Below, piece after piece: positions 38,345 through 49,093 of a stretch of 64,000 nt of DNA. The first letter of the stretch is position 1; each line of letters starts with the position of its first letter. The translations under genes were made by a program, and so were the position numbers. Origin of the DNA: Epiperipatus broadwayi (lineage: Eukaryota > Onychophora > Udeonychophora > Euonychophora > Peripatidae); the NCBI GenBank assembly GCA_028023455.1, contig JAQFVV010000205.1:248001-312000 (forward strand), read 5' to 3'. The notes beneath the pieces were generated by a model. The model was not told where the DNA came from and did not search any database. It saw only the letters and a list, made by a program, of their open reading frames with translations.

Positions 38345-38615
38345 GAACATATGATCCAAGACACGTGAAAAAAGATGAATGATCTCCTAGATGTGCATTT
38401 CCCACTCAACCAGAACGCATTAGCTGGCCCAGAACACAATCTCTTACACATGTCTTCATTATTTCTTTAGCATTATATAAATAACAATTTATCATAATTT
38501 GATTACAAATGTCAAACTTTTTGTGACTCACAACTTTGACACACACCACTTTATAGGAATATATTAATGATTTTTTCTGATCATTTCTTAAACTAGAGAT
38601 TATCGCTAGCCCAAA
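38345..38615 (-). repeat. Hammerhead repeat family 1, copy I
   Basis: Read on the minus strand it has the head ('gctagcgataatctctag', 'gtggtgtgtgtcaaagttgt', 'gtttgacatttgtaatc'), the ribozyme region at 38381-38435, and the beginning of the tail ('ttcacgtgtcttggatcat'). It is one of the most complete copies of the subfamily with the 'gtgtcaaagttgt' head. Confidence 0.6.
38381..38435 (-). ncRNA. Decayed hammerhead ribozyme (copy I)
   Basis: GAAATGCACATC, giving helix III ATG/CAT and the C cleavage-site base, is intact. The outer helix I pairing is kept. The core reads CTAATGC and helix II is broken. It is useful mainly for reconstructing the family consensus. Confidence 0.45.
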
Positions 38616-38794
38616 TATATTTTTAAATTTTTAATTAATATGCCTATAGTGTTATAGAAGTATCAAATCTAAATTCAAATACAAGTATATTATTTATACT
38701 AAACATGTATATGGTCATGTGTATTACTTGTACAAGATGGAATACATAGTTGTAGGGAACTTTAACATCTGAGCTCAATTCCTTTCTAATTATA

Positions 38795-39262
38795 TATATA
38801 TATATTGGTCTGGGGATAAGGACTTTCTGATAGAGATTTTGAATTCTTTCTCTTTCAGCACGTATAAATTAAAGCTTGATTGGAGCTAGTGATAAACTCC
38901 TCTAGTGAACATTTTAATATAAGCTTAAAAGCAAGTTACACAGTTTTGTGTCTTGTTTTATTAATTATTATAAATGTACCCTTGAAGGCTTCTGCAATGT
39001 CATATTGGAGGCTATTAATATATGATGAAACTGAAATGAGTTCAGACTCATATATCTATCTGATTTGTAAGGCTGGATTTAAAGACATTTACATGGTTGA
39101 ATAATTCAGGTTTTCAAATTGATAGTAAAGTATTAGATAAGTGCTGACTTTTGAGTTGGTATTTTAAATCTAGTGCCTGGAATACTAACTCCTCACTGAG
39201 GTGAGCCATAAGCTTGAAACCAATTGGTCTGGGAATAAGGATTTCTGATACAGATTTTGAAT
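38795..39262. repeat. Family 2 related fragments, duplicated
   Basis: 'ttggtctggggataagg' with 'ctttctgatagagattttga' (38804-38852) recurs as 'ttggtctgggaataagg' with 'atttctgatacagattttga' (39224-39264). These follow the ribozyme-like motif at 39189-39235. The first copy starts just before the cleavage position, without the core. Confidence 0.45.
39189..39235 (+). ncRNA. Hammerhead-like motif, family 2, with a longer helix III
   Basis: CTCCTCA is followed by CTGAGGTGA (the core with two extra bases), GCCATAAGCTT and GAAA. Helix III is ACC/GGT closing AATT, C at 39229 is at the cleavage position, and TGGG pairs with the 5' strand. The inserted GG in the core should abolish activity. Confidence 0.35.
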
Positions 39263-39276
39263 TGTGTAGTAAGAGA

Positions 39277-39505
39277 CGATGGTCTCAGTTTCTGCCATAA
39301 TGGATGTTTGCAATATAAAAGATCTGAAATAAGAAATGGGCATATAAAAACCAAAACAAACAATGAAACCATCTCTACAATGCAACAATTATTCATGGTC
39401 TCAGTTTCTGCTATAATGGATGTTTGCAATATAAATGAAATAAGGAATGGGCAGATAAAAAACAAATTAGACAATGAAGCCATCTTTACAATGCGACAAT
39501 TATTC
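39277..39505. repeat. Tandem duplication, unit about 115 bp
   Basis: Two copies start 'atggtctcagtttctg' (39278 and about 39396) and end with 'acaatgcaacaattattc' or 'acaatgcgacaattattc'. The overlapping open frames on both strands arise from this duplication, so I do not call a gene. Confidence 0.75.
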
Positions 39506-39589
39506 ACTCTTCCACAAAATGTTAAAAATGTACAGACTTGGATTCCTATCTCATGGCAGAGTAATATAATGAAAAAATACTAAGGTGTC

Positions 39590-40040
39590 TACATGAACAT
39601 GGATATTGTGTTTAAAATATATAGCTCACCTAATAAGAAACAAGGCTGTTCTTGAAGTCATGTATAGTGAGAAAGGGTGGTATGAGTTCTGCACTGGAAG
39701 ATGGTTACAATATGGTGTAGATGAGAGAAGTACCAATAAATAACACGAAAAAACTATTTATTTTTATTAGAAAAACTTTATTGATAACAAATTAAACACA
39801 AATATTAATGTATTGACAATAGAATACATATATGTTACATAGGCAAAGATATGCCAAAACTACAAATATAATAGTATAGATAATACAATAAGTTGTTAAA
39901 CTCCAATTAAGAATGATCCAAATTTGAAATGTTATATTCTAATATTGCATAACTATGATGACCAAACTGATGAAAAGTCTAGATATTTATCTTGCTATAA
40001 TTTGTTCTATGAAAATATTTGATATGCAGCTGTAATATTA
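39590..40040. other. AT-rich sequence, nothing recognised
   Basis: No gene or family match is seen. Confidence 0.4.
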
Positions 40041-40200
40041 GTCTGATTATTTACTATTGATAAATACTGAACATGTGATAAACGTATATGTGAGAAATTA
40101 TGATCTAACCCAACTGATGAGTGCTGGTTCAGCATGAAAGGCAACATTGAGGATCATTTACATTTTAAGATTTCTTTAGTCATATCTTTCAAAAGTGTGT
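40041..40200 (+). repeat. Hammerhead repeat family 1, copy B
   Basis: It has 'taaatactgaacatgtgat' and 'tgtgagaaattatgatcta', then the ribozyme region at 40102-40155, then 'gatcatttacattttaag'. The tail is lost about 100 bp later where the homopolymer-rich block begins. Confidence 0.55.
40102..40155 (+). ncRNA. Hammerhead ribozyme, partly decayed (copy B)
   Basis: CTGATGA (40114-40120), helix II GTGCTG/CAGCAT and GAAA are all present. The segment after helix III reads ATTGAGGATC instead of ATCTTGGAGATC. The inner part of helix I is therefore lost, while GATC/GATC can still pair outside. Confidence 0.5.
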
Positions 40201-40307
40201 GGGAATGTGAAGATTAGTATTATTTTCTTCTTCCCTACCCCCTTTTGTTATGAAGTGATTTCTATATTTACATGTCATACCATTTCCAACTTTCATATAC
40301 ACTTTAA

Positions 40308-40680
40308 CAAGAATGGGGGGGGGTTCCATGTTAAATAAAAGGGTTTTTTTTCTTTTTTGTTTTTTTCTCCCCACACAGGGGGCCATTTTTTTAGGGGGAT
40401 TTTTTCCCCCTCCTCCCCATAAAAATCCTCCCCCCCCCCCCCCCCCCACCCCCCCAGCCCAAAAGGTTTGGTTTTTAATGTTTTTTTCACAACAACTCCC
40501 CCCCAAACCCAAAAAAATGTTGGGGTTTGTTTCTCTACCTTTTTTGTTTTTTTTGTTTTGTTTTTTCTCTTTGCCCTTCTTTATTTTTTTTTTTTCCCCC
40601 CTTATAATAAAAAAAAAAAATTTTAAAAATAAAAAAAAAATAAAAAAAATAAAATTATAAAAAAAGGGGTGGAAAAAACA
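40308..40680. other. Homopolymer-smeared block, likely assembly artefact
   Basis: Nearly every base here sits in a run: G10, T8, C18-like tracts, A12 and so on, with sharp changes from G/C runs to A/T runs. This texture occurs nowhere else in the window. It resembles low-quality read ends or gap filling more than genomic DNA. The open frames in it (poly-Pro, poly-Gly, poly-Phe) should not be read as genes. Confidence 0.65.
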
Positions 40681-40689
40681 ATACTATTT

Positions 40690-40780
40690 TTATACCAAAA
40701 CTTTATTCATACAATTTCGACTGTCATGCAGTCATCATCAGAGCTACAATACCAAATATATAATCATACAATTAATAAAT
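40690..40780 (-). repeat. Repeat 3' end with hairpin and AATAAA
   Basis: On the minus strand 'ctctgatgatgactgcatg' is followed by 'acagtcgaaattg' and 'gaataaag'. GACTG/CAGTC form a 5-bp hairpin between CTGATGA and GAAA, which recalls a hammerhead. No helix III or usable cleavage site follows, so I read it as a retroelement 3' end with a hairpin and a poly-A signal. Confidence 0.4.
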
Positions 40781-41339
40781 TTTATACACATATTTATACA
40801 ACATTTATATACATAATGAACACATACATCTTAACCTGACCATTATAAATAATAATTTTCCATTTTATTATTCTACTCTTTAGTAATTTTATTTTGATAA
40901 TATTATTTTATTTTTAAATTATTCTAAATCTATTTATTACAATTTAATTTTAAAAACTTTAACTTTTAAATTCTTCTATTTTATACTAATCATTTTATTA
41001 TTATCTGTAAGAATAGTATAAAAAATAGTATTGTAGTGTGTAAGAAAGTTGGAAATGGTATGATAATGTGGAGAATATTATTTATATCTATAAAAGATAT
41101 TCTTTATTTTCATTCTTAATATTGTTTGTAATAAATTAGGAAAACGTTTTTACTTCAGCAGCAGAAAATATTTTATTATTTATTTATTTAGACACAGCTG
41201 AGCACCCAAAAAGCATTTTATTAATTTATCTGTAAACGGTAATACACATACATGGAAAAAGAGAAATAAAGATTACTCCGCGTGTGTGTGGTTAATTAAA
41301 AAAAATCCCAAATACATTCGTCTTTAACAGAGATTAAAA
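40781..41339. other. AT-rich sequence, nothing recognised
   Basis: Possibly the body of the element whose 3' end is at 40690-40780. No coding frame is seen. Confidence 0.35.
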
Positions 41340-41344
41340 ATCTG

Positions 41345-41700
41345 AGATAGAGATAATCTTTAGTTTAATAAATGATTAGGGATAATCATTACTGTATTTA
41401 TCTAGAGTGGATCTGGGCTAGAGATAATCTCCAGTTTAATAAATGATTAGTGATTATGATTACTATATTTATCTAAAATGGATTACATCAAAATTGTGGA
41501 TAGAAGAAGTTTGATACTTATAAATCGAAATATATAAAAAAAATATTACTAATAAATATTGAACATATGATAAAAGATAAATGTGAGAGATTGTGACATG
41601 GCGCAATTGATGAATGCTGGTTTAGCAAAAAACGAATCTTGGGAGGTCATTTACCTTTTCATGTACTGTTATTTATATGTTCAAGAATGCGTGGAAGAAT
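41345..41700 (+). repeat. Hammerhead repeat family 1, copy C, with duplicated head
   Basis: The head 'agagataatctttagttt' at about 41348 is repeated at about 41421 ('agagataatctccagttt'), each followed by 'aataaatgattag'. This fits a partial head-to-tail duplication. The family body and a decayed ribozyme (41595-41648) follow. Confidence 0.55.
41595..41648 (+). ncRNA. Decayed hammerhead ribozyme (copy C)
   Basis: The core is TTGATGA, and GAAA has become AAAA. Helix II TGCT/AGCA is kept, and 'ATCTTGG' with the outer pairing partner 'GGTC' is recognisable. It is probably inactive. Confidence 0.4.
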
Positions 41701-41754
41701 GGAAGTTATTAAGAGCATCTATAAAAAACATTAGTCTAGATATATAAGGGATTC

Positions 41755-42080
41755 AAACTCAGATTTTCACACGACCCTCAACTCTCCATGCCATCTCATA
41801 TTGCTGACCCACTTGATCACACACATGTTGAAAAGACAAATAATCACCAGTATTTCATGCTAAACCAGCAATCATCAGTTGGTCCAGATTACTATCTCCG
41901 CACATATATACAATCAGTGCTCAGCTTTATATTAAGATAGCCAATCTTCATACTTTAATGGACGGCTTCAAACTACTCCAACCCACAACTCTTCAGCCAT
42001 CCATTTCATTGAAAATCTGGTGATGGAACGTTCAAAGCCCACCTTAGTGCCAAAGTTGTTATCATACCCATGTCTAGATA
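41755..42080 (-). repeat. Hammerhead repeat family 1, copy F
   Basis: The minus strand reads 'gggtatgataacaactttgg', 'ccatcaccagattttcaatg', 'gattggctatcttaatataa', the ribozyme region (41842-41890) and the tail. It faces copy C across about 190 bp, so the two ribozyme motifs converge. Confidence 0.6.
41842..41890 (-). ncRNA. Hammerhead ribozyme, cleavage site deleted (copy F)
   Basis: CTGATGA, TGCT/AGCA of helix II, GAAA and the 5' strand ATCTGGACCAA are intact. A deletion between GAAA and 'tggtgatt' removed helix III and the cleavage site. Confidence 0.45.
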
Positions 42081-42084
42081 GGAA

Positions 42085-43304
42085 ACACACACATTGAAAA
42101 AATTATAAATAGAAATGGTCCTTCTTAAATGTAATGATATAACATTATTGAGAATATTCCCTGCTTGCATGAATTAAAATTAAGAAGCGTATGGACTTTG
42201 TTTATTTATATAGTTTTTAATAGCGTTTTATTTTTTTATATGTAGTTTACAAAATATTTGATATAATTTTAAACTATATTATTGAGGAAATGCATTTATA
42301 ACTACATGGGTTTTTTATTTTCATAATAATATCTGGCAATCATAGTTACCTGGTTGCATGTTGTTGCATTTAGCTTAATATTATTAATAAATTTCCAAAT
42401 TACAGCACCACCCATAATCTATAGAAATAATCGTAATGGTTATGAATTAATCTAAAAACCTTTTAGACTATAAACATTAAATAAATTTAAATTGAAAGAC
42501 AAGTACATAAAAGTATTTATGAGTTTGTTTAAAATAATTTCTCTTACGAATAAAGAGTTTAACACAGGTTTTCAATGTTTTTTACGATTAGATACAGTTA
42601 GTAACAAATCTAAGAACGCAATTTGAGAAAAACGATCACCCGCAATTGGTTTATGCCTTGCATGTCTAGTTTGTTAAGCTAAATGTTAGGGGGAAATAAA
42701 AAATAAATTAAAAGTCTAGAATAACTTATTTATGTATCACGGCTAAAAACAATAGCATACATCCACACTCCTGTATTTTTCAACATAAGAATTGACCAAT
42801 CATTTTTTGAATCTGTTAGTGCCAAAATCATTGATATAGAGAAAAATATTAAAAAAAAAACAGGAAAGATTTGTCAGATAATGCAAAAGATGCCATTTAT
42901 GTAATGACAATAGCATTCATTTTGATATGAATTAGCATTTTATTCATAATAAGTATATATATATTATTGTCTGGATTCATCCGTTTACTAATGTTTAAGC
43001 TAGCTCACATCAGCCATTAACTTGGCAATGGCAATTATCACCCAACCAAATAAATGATACAAAAGTACTAGGAACCCAGATAATATGTCACATCTGTAAC
43101 CTATAAATTTTTTTATTTTTAAATATATATATATAGAATTAGCTATAATAAATTTAAATCTAGCTTTGATAAAGATGCTTTGCATTATAAACCTGGCTTA
43201 ATAAATTGTTTTTTTATAAACAAATAAAACATCACATGACTTATCACATGCCTTCAGCTTACATATTGCTGTTTTAGTAACATACGTTTCTACATTCTTT
43301 TTGC
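42085..43304. other. AT-rich sequence, nothing recognised
   Basis: No gene or repeat family is recognised. The open frames are short. Confidence 0.4.
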
Positions 43305-43830
43305 CACTTATGTACTCTAAAATAATGATAGTTTCTAAATGATAGTGCTTAATAAAACCCTGGTGTGTGTTTTCCTATTCAAAATACCCAGTTTCAAGTC
43401 TATGGCTTTCATCAGTGAGCAGCTTTTGATTTTGGAAACAGTGCAATTGGATCTTAGGATATAATACACTGTCCTTCCAATTTTCATCATTTATTTCTAT
43501 GAAATACTATCAAACTATCAGACCAAACTGAAAAAAGTATAAATGTTTCCAATTAAGCCAACTAAAATCACCATAGGATAGAGAAACTGAACTGGATTCA
43601 GATCTACATGATTGGTTTTCTGAAAACATTTATGTTATTCAGTTTAGCTGAGAGCTTAAAAGAATAATAGAAGTAAATGATCGGAGCAGGAAAGAAGGCA
43701 CATTAGATCTTAAAGTCCAATTGCACTGTTCCAAGATTCAAAGCTCCTCATTGATGAAGGTTATAAGCTTGAAACTAATCTGGAGATTTTGAATAGGAAG
43801 TCACAGAATAAAGATTTATTAAATCCTCTC
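43305..43830. mobile_element. Foldback family 2, long copy
   Basis: The left arm has 'tagtgcttaataaaaccctg', 'ctatggctttcatcagtgag' and 'ggaaacagtgcaattgg'. The right arm mirrors it with 'ccaattgcactgttcc', 'cattgatgaaggttataagc' and 'ataaagatttattaaatcc'. The plus-strand motif (43744-43788) has TTGATGA, GAAACTAATC and TGGAGA. The centre contains 'actggattcagatctacatg', as in the copies at 35120 and 36960. Confidence 0.65.
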
Positions 43831-44665
43831 AAGGTAATAATCCCTGCTTTTTAGAGCTTAAGTAAGATAAGCTAGTAAAAAATTTTTTTTCATTAATTTT
43901 AGCACCTTATCAATAATTTTTCACACACTCTTGTAGAATATAATTTTACATGACACTACAATTCAAATATATATGCATACTAATACTTAATTCAAAAAAG
44001 TCTTTTGTAATGTAAGATTATACGAAAGTGTAATCCTTGTATTATTACATGCATGAACACACATGTTACTGGCAAATCTTGAATAAAAATATTTTTATTT
44101 TTAATAAATTTTTCTATTGTTTAAACATGAATAATCATCAATAGTTTCTGTCCTATGGACAGATCCAGAGAGTAATCACATCACCATTTCAGTCATTTCT
44201 CCTACTCTGATCTCTTCATTGCCCAGCTCTTCAACTCCATGTAACTCTTTCCATCTCTTATATCATCCAAAAATATCAATATTTTCCATTCTTTCTTCTT
44301 GCTTAAATATGAACAGAAAGTGGAAAATTGACCTTTAATGTTTGAGGTGACAGATCAGTGGCATATATATTTGAGTTCATTTCTGGGGAGCATGAAGCAA
44401 CAAACTAAATTATGAAAAAATAACTTTGGAAGATGCAAGCATAATATCTCCATGGTTTTTTGCCTTCTGTAGAAATAATAGTGAGTGTTTGATTGTGTTC
44501 TAGTTTTTTTCTGAAAAGCTTTTTATCAACATTGTTAAATTAACTCCATGTCATTCTTCAATATAATTTGGCCATATTCTGTAGGGTTTTTCCTCTTTTG
44601 TTTGAGTATTCATGTAATACCAAAAATTAGCTTGTAATTATATACAGAACTTTTTCATTTATTAA
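43831..44665. other. AT-rich sequence, nothing recognised
   Basis: No gene or family match is seen. Confidence 0.4.
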
Positions 44666-44669
44666 ATAT

Positions 44670-44830
44670 TAATTGGTGAATGGAGCAACACCTTAAATTT
44701 AAAATTTATAAATCCCAAAATCCCAAGTTTGATTCCCATGTTAATATTATCATTGGGCAGGCAAACTACACCTGAAGAAGAGAGGAAAATATCATTCAAA
44801 ACATTGTGCTATATTCTAACCCATGTAGAA
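44670..44830 (+). repeat. SINE family B relic
   Basis: It has 'accttaaatttaaaatttat', then a box-B-like 'caagtttgattcccatg', then 'ttaatattatcattgggcag' and 'gaagaagagagg', collinear with 24410-24690 and 56885-57000. Confidence 0.45.
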
Positions 44831-46044
44831 ATGTTAACACTTGAAAGTATTTGCAAACTTTGAATTTTTCTATGATAAAAATAGTTCAATATATAATTAT
44901 ACCTAAAATACTATAATAACAAACTTTGAGACAAATATCAAACATTAGGGATTTCGTTTCATTTGACATATACATATACTGTCAAACAACTGTGACTTTT
45001 TGTTAATTTTTTTTCAACAGTTTTTTTTATACAATTTTCCACAGGAAATAATTTGAACCTAATTCTCAATACATTTCTGTAATATATTTTAACATTAGGA
45101 TTTTTCTTAATAAATATGACTCTCGTTCCACAACCATATAATTCACTAATAAATATAAATGAATCCAGTACATCTAATTTGGTCGGTTTGCTTTTTCAAA
45201 TACTGTCAGTCTTATAGACAAGTTCGTACTTTGATTTATTATACTTTAAAATATTTGAACACTTAAAATGTTTTGTTGATTCATTTCTAATACCTGGAAA
45301 CAATTACTATTTATAATAATGGACTTTGGCATTTTTTAAGGTATTATTCAAGAACTATTGAAAAAAAAAAGACCCATCCTCTCAAGTTATCTTATCTTGT
45401 GATGAATTTGTCTACTATGTTCCTTTAAATTTTGCATTTTTTTCCAGAAATTTGGATTTCTCTTTCCAATTCTGTCTTGCTCGAAAATCTTTTGTCTCTA
45501 AATACGTATGTAAGTCAATTTTTGTCTTTATTTTCGATTTCTCTCTCGTTAATCATTGTCTAATATCTAATCTTGTTTCTGCTTCTGTAATCTTAGTAAA
45601 CTGTTGTGTTTCAAAAAAAATTTATTTAATCTTTAGCGAGATATTAGAGCGATTATTGACGGTCTCTCTTCATTTTCTTGTGAATTGGAAAATAAAATTT
45701 GAATGCATTAAAAGATGCGTAAAATGAAAAGACAAATTAAAATCAATAAATTTATCAATTGAGAAAATAAATGACCATTTTCGGTTTAAAAAAAAGAAAG
45801 TAGAACAAATATGTTTTACTCATCTAGTCTCACTGTTAAAGAAATTTCTCATATCCTTGAATTATTTATTTTAAAAGACTTAATGGAAACGATTAAAGTT
45901 ATTACAAGTTTGAATGAACCAAACTTTTCGAAGAGTTCATATCTTTAAAAGGGATGACAGGCCAAAGACGCTCATATTCCAATTTTAGAAAAATAGTGCA
46001 CTTATCAAACTTAAAAACATATGAATATAACAAACTGTCTTTCG
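44831..46044. other. Sequence without recognised features
   Basis: The plus-strand open frame at 45452-45727 has no recognisable domain and no supporting splice or start context. I treat it as chance. Confidence 0.4.
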
Positions 46045-46512
46045 CTTCAGTTGCGCCATCTATTGCAGTCTGAGTAATCAATAGATGCTAGATGATTATT
46101 ATTTTGAACTCATAACTTGGTAATAAAAAAAGAGAACAAATGAAAGCAGCAGGAGAAAAGCTATTTTAAAACTAAAATACCAGCTGCATTAAACCCAGAT
46201 CTAAAATTACTTAGACTGATGAAAGCCATGGAACAACTATGAAAATATGGATATGCCAGCACCGGATAAAGGTTTAATTTTTTTGGCAGATAGCTTAATT
46301 AACAAAAGTAAAAAATGACCACTGAAAAAAGTGATTTAGATATGAAAAATCCCATAACTATGATCCATAACTAAACTCCTGAGTGATGAAAATCAAAAAC
46401 TAGAGACTAATCTGGGGATGTGGATGAGACAGCAATGGCTGAATAACCATTGAATATCTATTGATTATTAAAACATAATAGATGGCATAAGTGGGGTGAG
46501 AGAATGAATTTT
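46045..46512. mobile_element. Foldback family 2 relic
   Basis: The left end is 'gccatctattgcagtctgag' and the right end 'acataatagatggcataag'. Hammerhead-like segments near 46217 and 46385 are badly decayed. Confidence 0.5.
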
Positions 46513-46517
46513 CTACT
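46513..46517. other. Target-site duplication, left
   Basis: CTACT, identical to 47113-47117 on the other side of the solo LTR. Confidence 0.8.
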
Positions 46518-47112
46518 TGTTGTGTTTGGTTAAGCTTGCAGGTTTGTTACCAAACCAACAGATACAAAAAGAACAACCACTCAGCAATTAATATATATAA
46601 TTTATTAGTACAAAATATATAAACAAGTTAGTTTAACAAATGTACAAATACAGATGCTATGCTTCAATACTGAGATAGTCGTGCGAAGTATGGAACTCGC
46701 TTCCAGCTAATGATTAGCCTGCATCATGAGTTCTGGTAAGAAGACTCTTCCAGCTATGTAGTTAGCTTGCCTCAAGTCGGCTCTAGTTCAGACATAGCAG
46801 TTTCCAGTCCATAGGTGGACTCGCCTCACTGCATGGACATCTCAATAATGACTAGATAAATACCTTTGCTGATGGCCGAAGGTTTAATGGAGAGCACGTT
46901 CTGTCATTCAGGCTAACAGAAGTAATTGCTCTCTGCCCCGCCTCCAAAAGGCTGACTATTTAAAGGCAGATATCCTATCTTACTGGAAACATGATGATTC
47001 AGTGTGCGAATCCAAGTGAAGGTTTTAATCCCATTGGATAGCAACTGGGTGCTAGCCAATCAGGCAAAAAATCTGGAATAGTCCACTTCTGAAGGCAGGG
47101 TCAGATATGACA
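46518..47112 (-). mobile_element. Solo LTR with 5-bp target duplication
   Basis: This 595-bp unit begins TGTCATATCTG and ends CACAACA on the minus strand. It is flanked by the direct repeat CTACT at 46513-46517 and 47113-47117. Promoter-like signals lie in the right order for minus-strand transcription: CCAAT (47037-47033), a GC box (46942-46936), a TATA-like TTTAAATAG (46964-46956), and a downstream AATAAA (46606-46601). No internal retroelement sequence adjoins either side, so recombination between two LTRs probably removed it. Its U3 start resembles the partial LTR at 30235-30470. Confidence 0.85.
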
Positions 47113-47117
47113 CTACT
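47113..47117. other. Target-site duplication, right
   Basis: CTACT, the partner of 46513-46517. Confidence 0.8.
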
Positions 47118-47169
47118 GAAAATAATTATGTAATTGGTATTGTGCAATGTTCTTCTGGTTTTCTAAATA

Positions 47170-47570
47170 AGTAATCAAATGATTTGCTGCTCAGGAGGTC
47201 ACATGATGTTCAAGCACCAAAGTGCCAGAGTTAAACTATGATCCATGGATATTTACCTCTTAAATTGACCACCACTCTACCACTGCTTTATACTGCAGAG
47301 GATAAAATAATCCAATGGTTTGATGTTTGGGAGGTCATACAATGTTCAAGCATCAAAAATGACACAGCTGAGCTGTGATTCATGGAACTTCAGCTCTTAG
47401 CTTCCATCTTATCACTTCCTTAAATTACATGGGATAAAATAAACCAATAATTTGATGCTTGGCAGATCACATGGTATTCAGAACTGGAAATGCTGTGACC
47501 TATGAACTTTTAGATCTTAAAGACTCCTTCTATACTATTGTACTAAACTACTTCAGTATACCAGTAACTT
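47170..47570. repeat. Three tandem SINE family A units (about 133 bp each)
   Basis: The units begin near 47173, 47306 and 47439. Each runs from 'tttgatg'/'tttgctg' through 'aggtcac', 'ttcaagca', 'ccatgga' or a close variant, to 'taccactgcttta' or similar. The tandem form suggests unequal exchange or dimeric insertion. Confidence 0.6.
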
Positions 47571-48149
47571 TATTTTAATTTACATTATCAGTAAAACAGC
47601 TGTAAATAATGTGATTCAAGTGGTAGATTTTTAAATCAATTCTCAGTTTGCAGTAAGCAAAAATGATTATTCAATCTAAATAAATGAGTCTGTGCTCAAC
47701 CTGACATTCTGAAAATCAAATGACTCTCCACCTGCAGAACCCTTCTCCATTGGAACAAATTGCCTCTCATTATCAATAAATAATTGAGCTATTACTTATC
47801 AAAGTAGACTTAGGAATGGTATTTTCATTGCAACATGCAAAATAAAAAAAGATAAATACTCCTATACTAACCCAATAATTAAATGGCTACTGGTTTTGAC
47901 CAATTACATAGGGAAAAATCCAACATTTGTTTGGAAATTTACAGATCTGAACCTAGATTGTAGACAAATCAGATAAATGGACTAATCATTACATCATGAG
48001 TTCTTCAATTATATATCCCATTCTGATTTTGTCATCCTATATATTATTTTGATAGAATATTTTTTTATATAATTCATTACCCCCGCCTCTCTGTCCCACT
48101 ATAGCCAGCTGTAATTCATCCCCAAAAACTTAACAGCCATTAAAAAGAT
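47571..48149. other. Sequence without recognised features
   Basis: A short tRNA-like piece ('agtggtagatttttaaatca') lies near 47617. Otherwise I see nothing. Confidence 0.35.
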
Positions 48150-48158
48150 ACATGACTG

Positions 48159-48215
48159 CCCAATATACATATATATATATTGTGCAGAACCAGTAATTAT
48201 CAGTTGGGCCAGATC
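48159..48215 (-). ncRNA. Decayed hammerhead ribozyme (copy G)
   Basis: The core is CTGATAA (G8 lost) and GAAA is AATA. The 5' strand GATCTGGCCCAA and TTGG are still complementary. An AT run has expanded in place of helix III. Confidence 0.4.
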
Positions 48216-48619
48216 ATAATATTCTACATATATATATAATCATTGCTCAATTTACATTAAGGTAGCAATTCCTCAAACTTTAATGAAAAGACTGCAATCT
48301 TCTCACCCTTCCAATCATCCCTTGAAAAACTAATGATGGAATTCTCAAAGCTCTTGTTGGATTTGATGTTACAGTCATACCTACCTCTTTTATAAATGTA
48401 CATGGATGTGTAATATCCAGTAATATGAGGAGTTATATTGGTGTGACTATAATACCAAATCCAACAAGGGCTTTGAACTTCTGTCATTGGTTTATCAATG
48501 GAATGGACAGTTGAATAGTTGGAAGGGTGAAAAAATCGAAGCCTCTTCATTAAAATTTGAGGAATTGCTATCTTAATGTAAACTGGTGACTGATTATATA
48601 TGTGTGTGTGGGAGATTAT

Positions 48620-48673
48620 GTTCTGGCACAACTGATGAGTATTGCTTCTGCACAAAATACATATATTGGGATC
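48620..48673 (+). ncRNA. Decayed hammerhead ribozyme (copy D)
   Basis: CTGATGA is intact (48632-48638). Helix II is mispaired and GAAA is AAAA. Helix III is ATA/TAT, with A at the cleavage position followed by TTGGGATC. Confidence 0.45.
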
Positions 48674-48832
48674 ATGCGTCTTTTTCACATGTATGTGGTC
48701 ATGTATATCAGTTGCTTGACATAGAGTGGAGGATGAATAGACTTGAGTTCAAATCCCTGTATTTAAATATATAATAAACATTTAATATAAGCAAATAACA
48801 TAATGCCTTAGAATTATATATATATATATATT

Positions 48833-49093
48833 GTGCCGGTCAAAATCGTGTATTCATTCAACAAGACCAATAATCCAAGCCAAAGTACCTTGAATCCAAC
48901 CATGCACAAGATACATATGTCAGGACAAGGAGGAATCATAACCTATTTGCCTAAACTATTGCCTCTCTGTCTAATGGATAACGTTTGTGATGACACTAGC
49001 AGTGCTTGGTTTTATTCCGTCCCAGCTGGAGGTCATGGTTCACATAGAGACTTAAAAATAATAAAGGGTTTATATGAAAAACCAATGATTTAA
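48833..49093 (+). other. Unrecognised open frame after an AT run
   Basis: An 86-codon frame beginning MPVKIVYSFNKTNN, with 'GGIITYLPKLLPLCLMDN' in the middle. It has no domain I recognise, no splice context I trust, and starts right at the end of an AT dinucleotide run. Base composition is slightly richer than its surroundings. It may be chance or a repeat piece. Confidence 0.15.

Larger units (their letters stand above)
48150..48780. mobile_element. Inverted pair of hammerhead family 1 elements (copies G and D)
   Basis: The left part (48150-48400, minus) and right part (48440-48780, plus) are reverse complements over about 240 bp. 'aaggtagcaattcctcaaac' on the left answers 'tgaggaattgctatcttaat' on the right. 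Each half has a ribozyme region facing outward (48159-48215 minus, 48620-48673 plus). The long minus-strand frame across it is a by-product of the inverted repeat. Confidence 0.7.

Noticed and set aside
39193-39583. Overlapping 67- to 108-codon frames on both strands
   Set aside because: Produced by a 115-bp tandem duplication; no domain, start context or splice support.
40189-40660. Pro-, Gly- and Phe-rich frames on both strands
   Set aside because: They come from the homopolymer-smeared block, which is probably not real sequence.
40690-40780. Third hammerhead (CTGATGA, hairpin, GAAA)
   Set aside because: The first base pair of helix II fails, and no helix III or allowed cleavage base follows GAAA.
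48257-48688. 143-codon minus-strand frame
   Set aside because: It spans both arms of an inverted repeat of ribozyme elements and has no protein features of its own.
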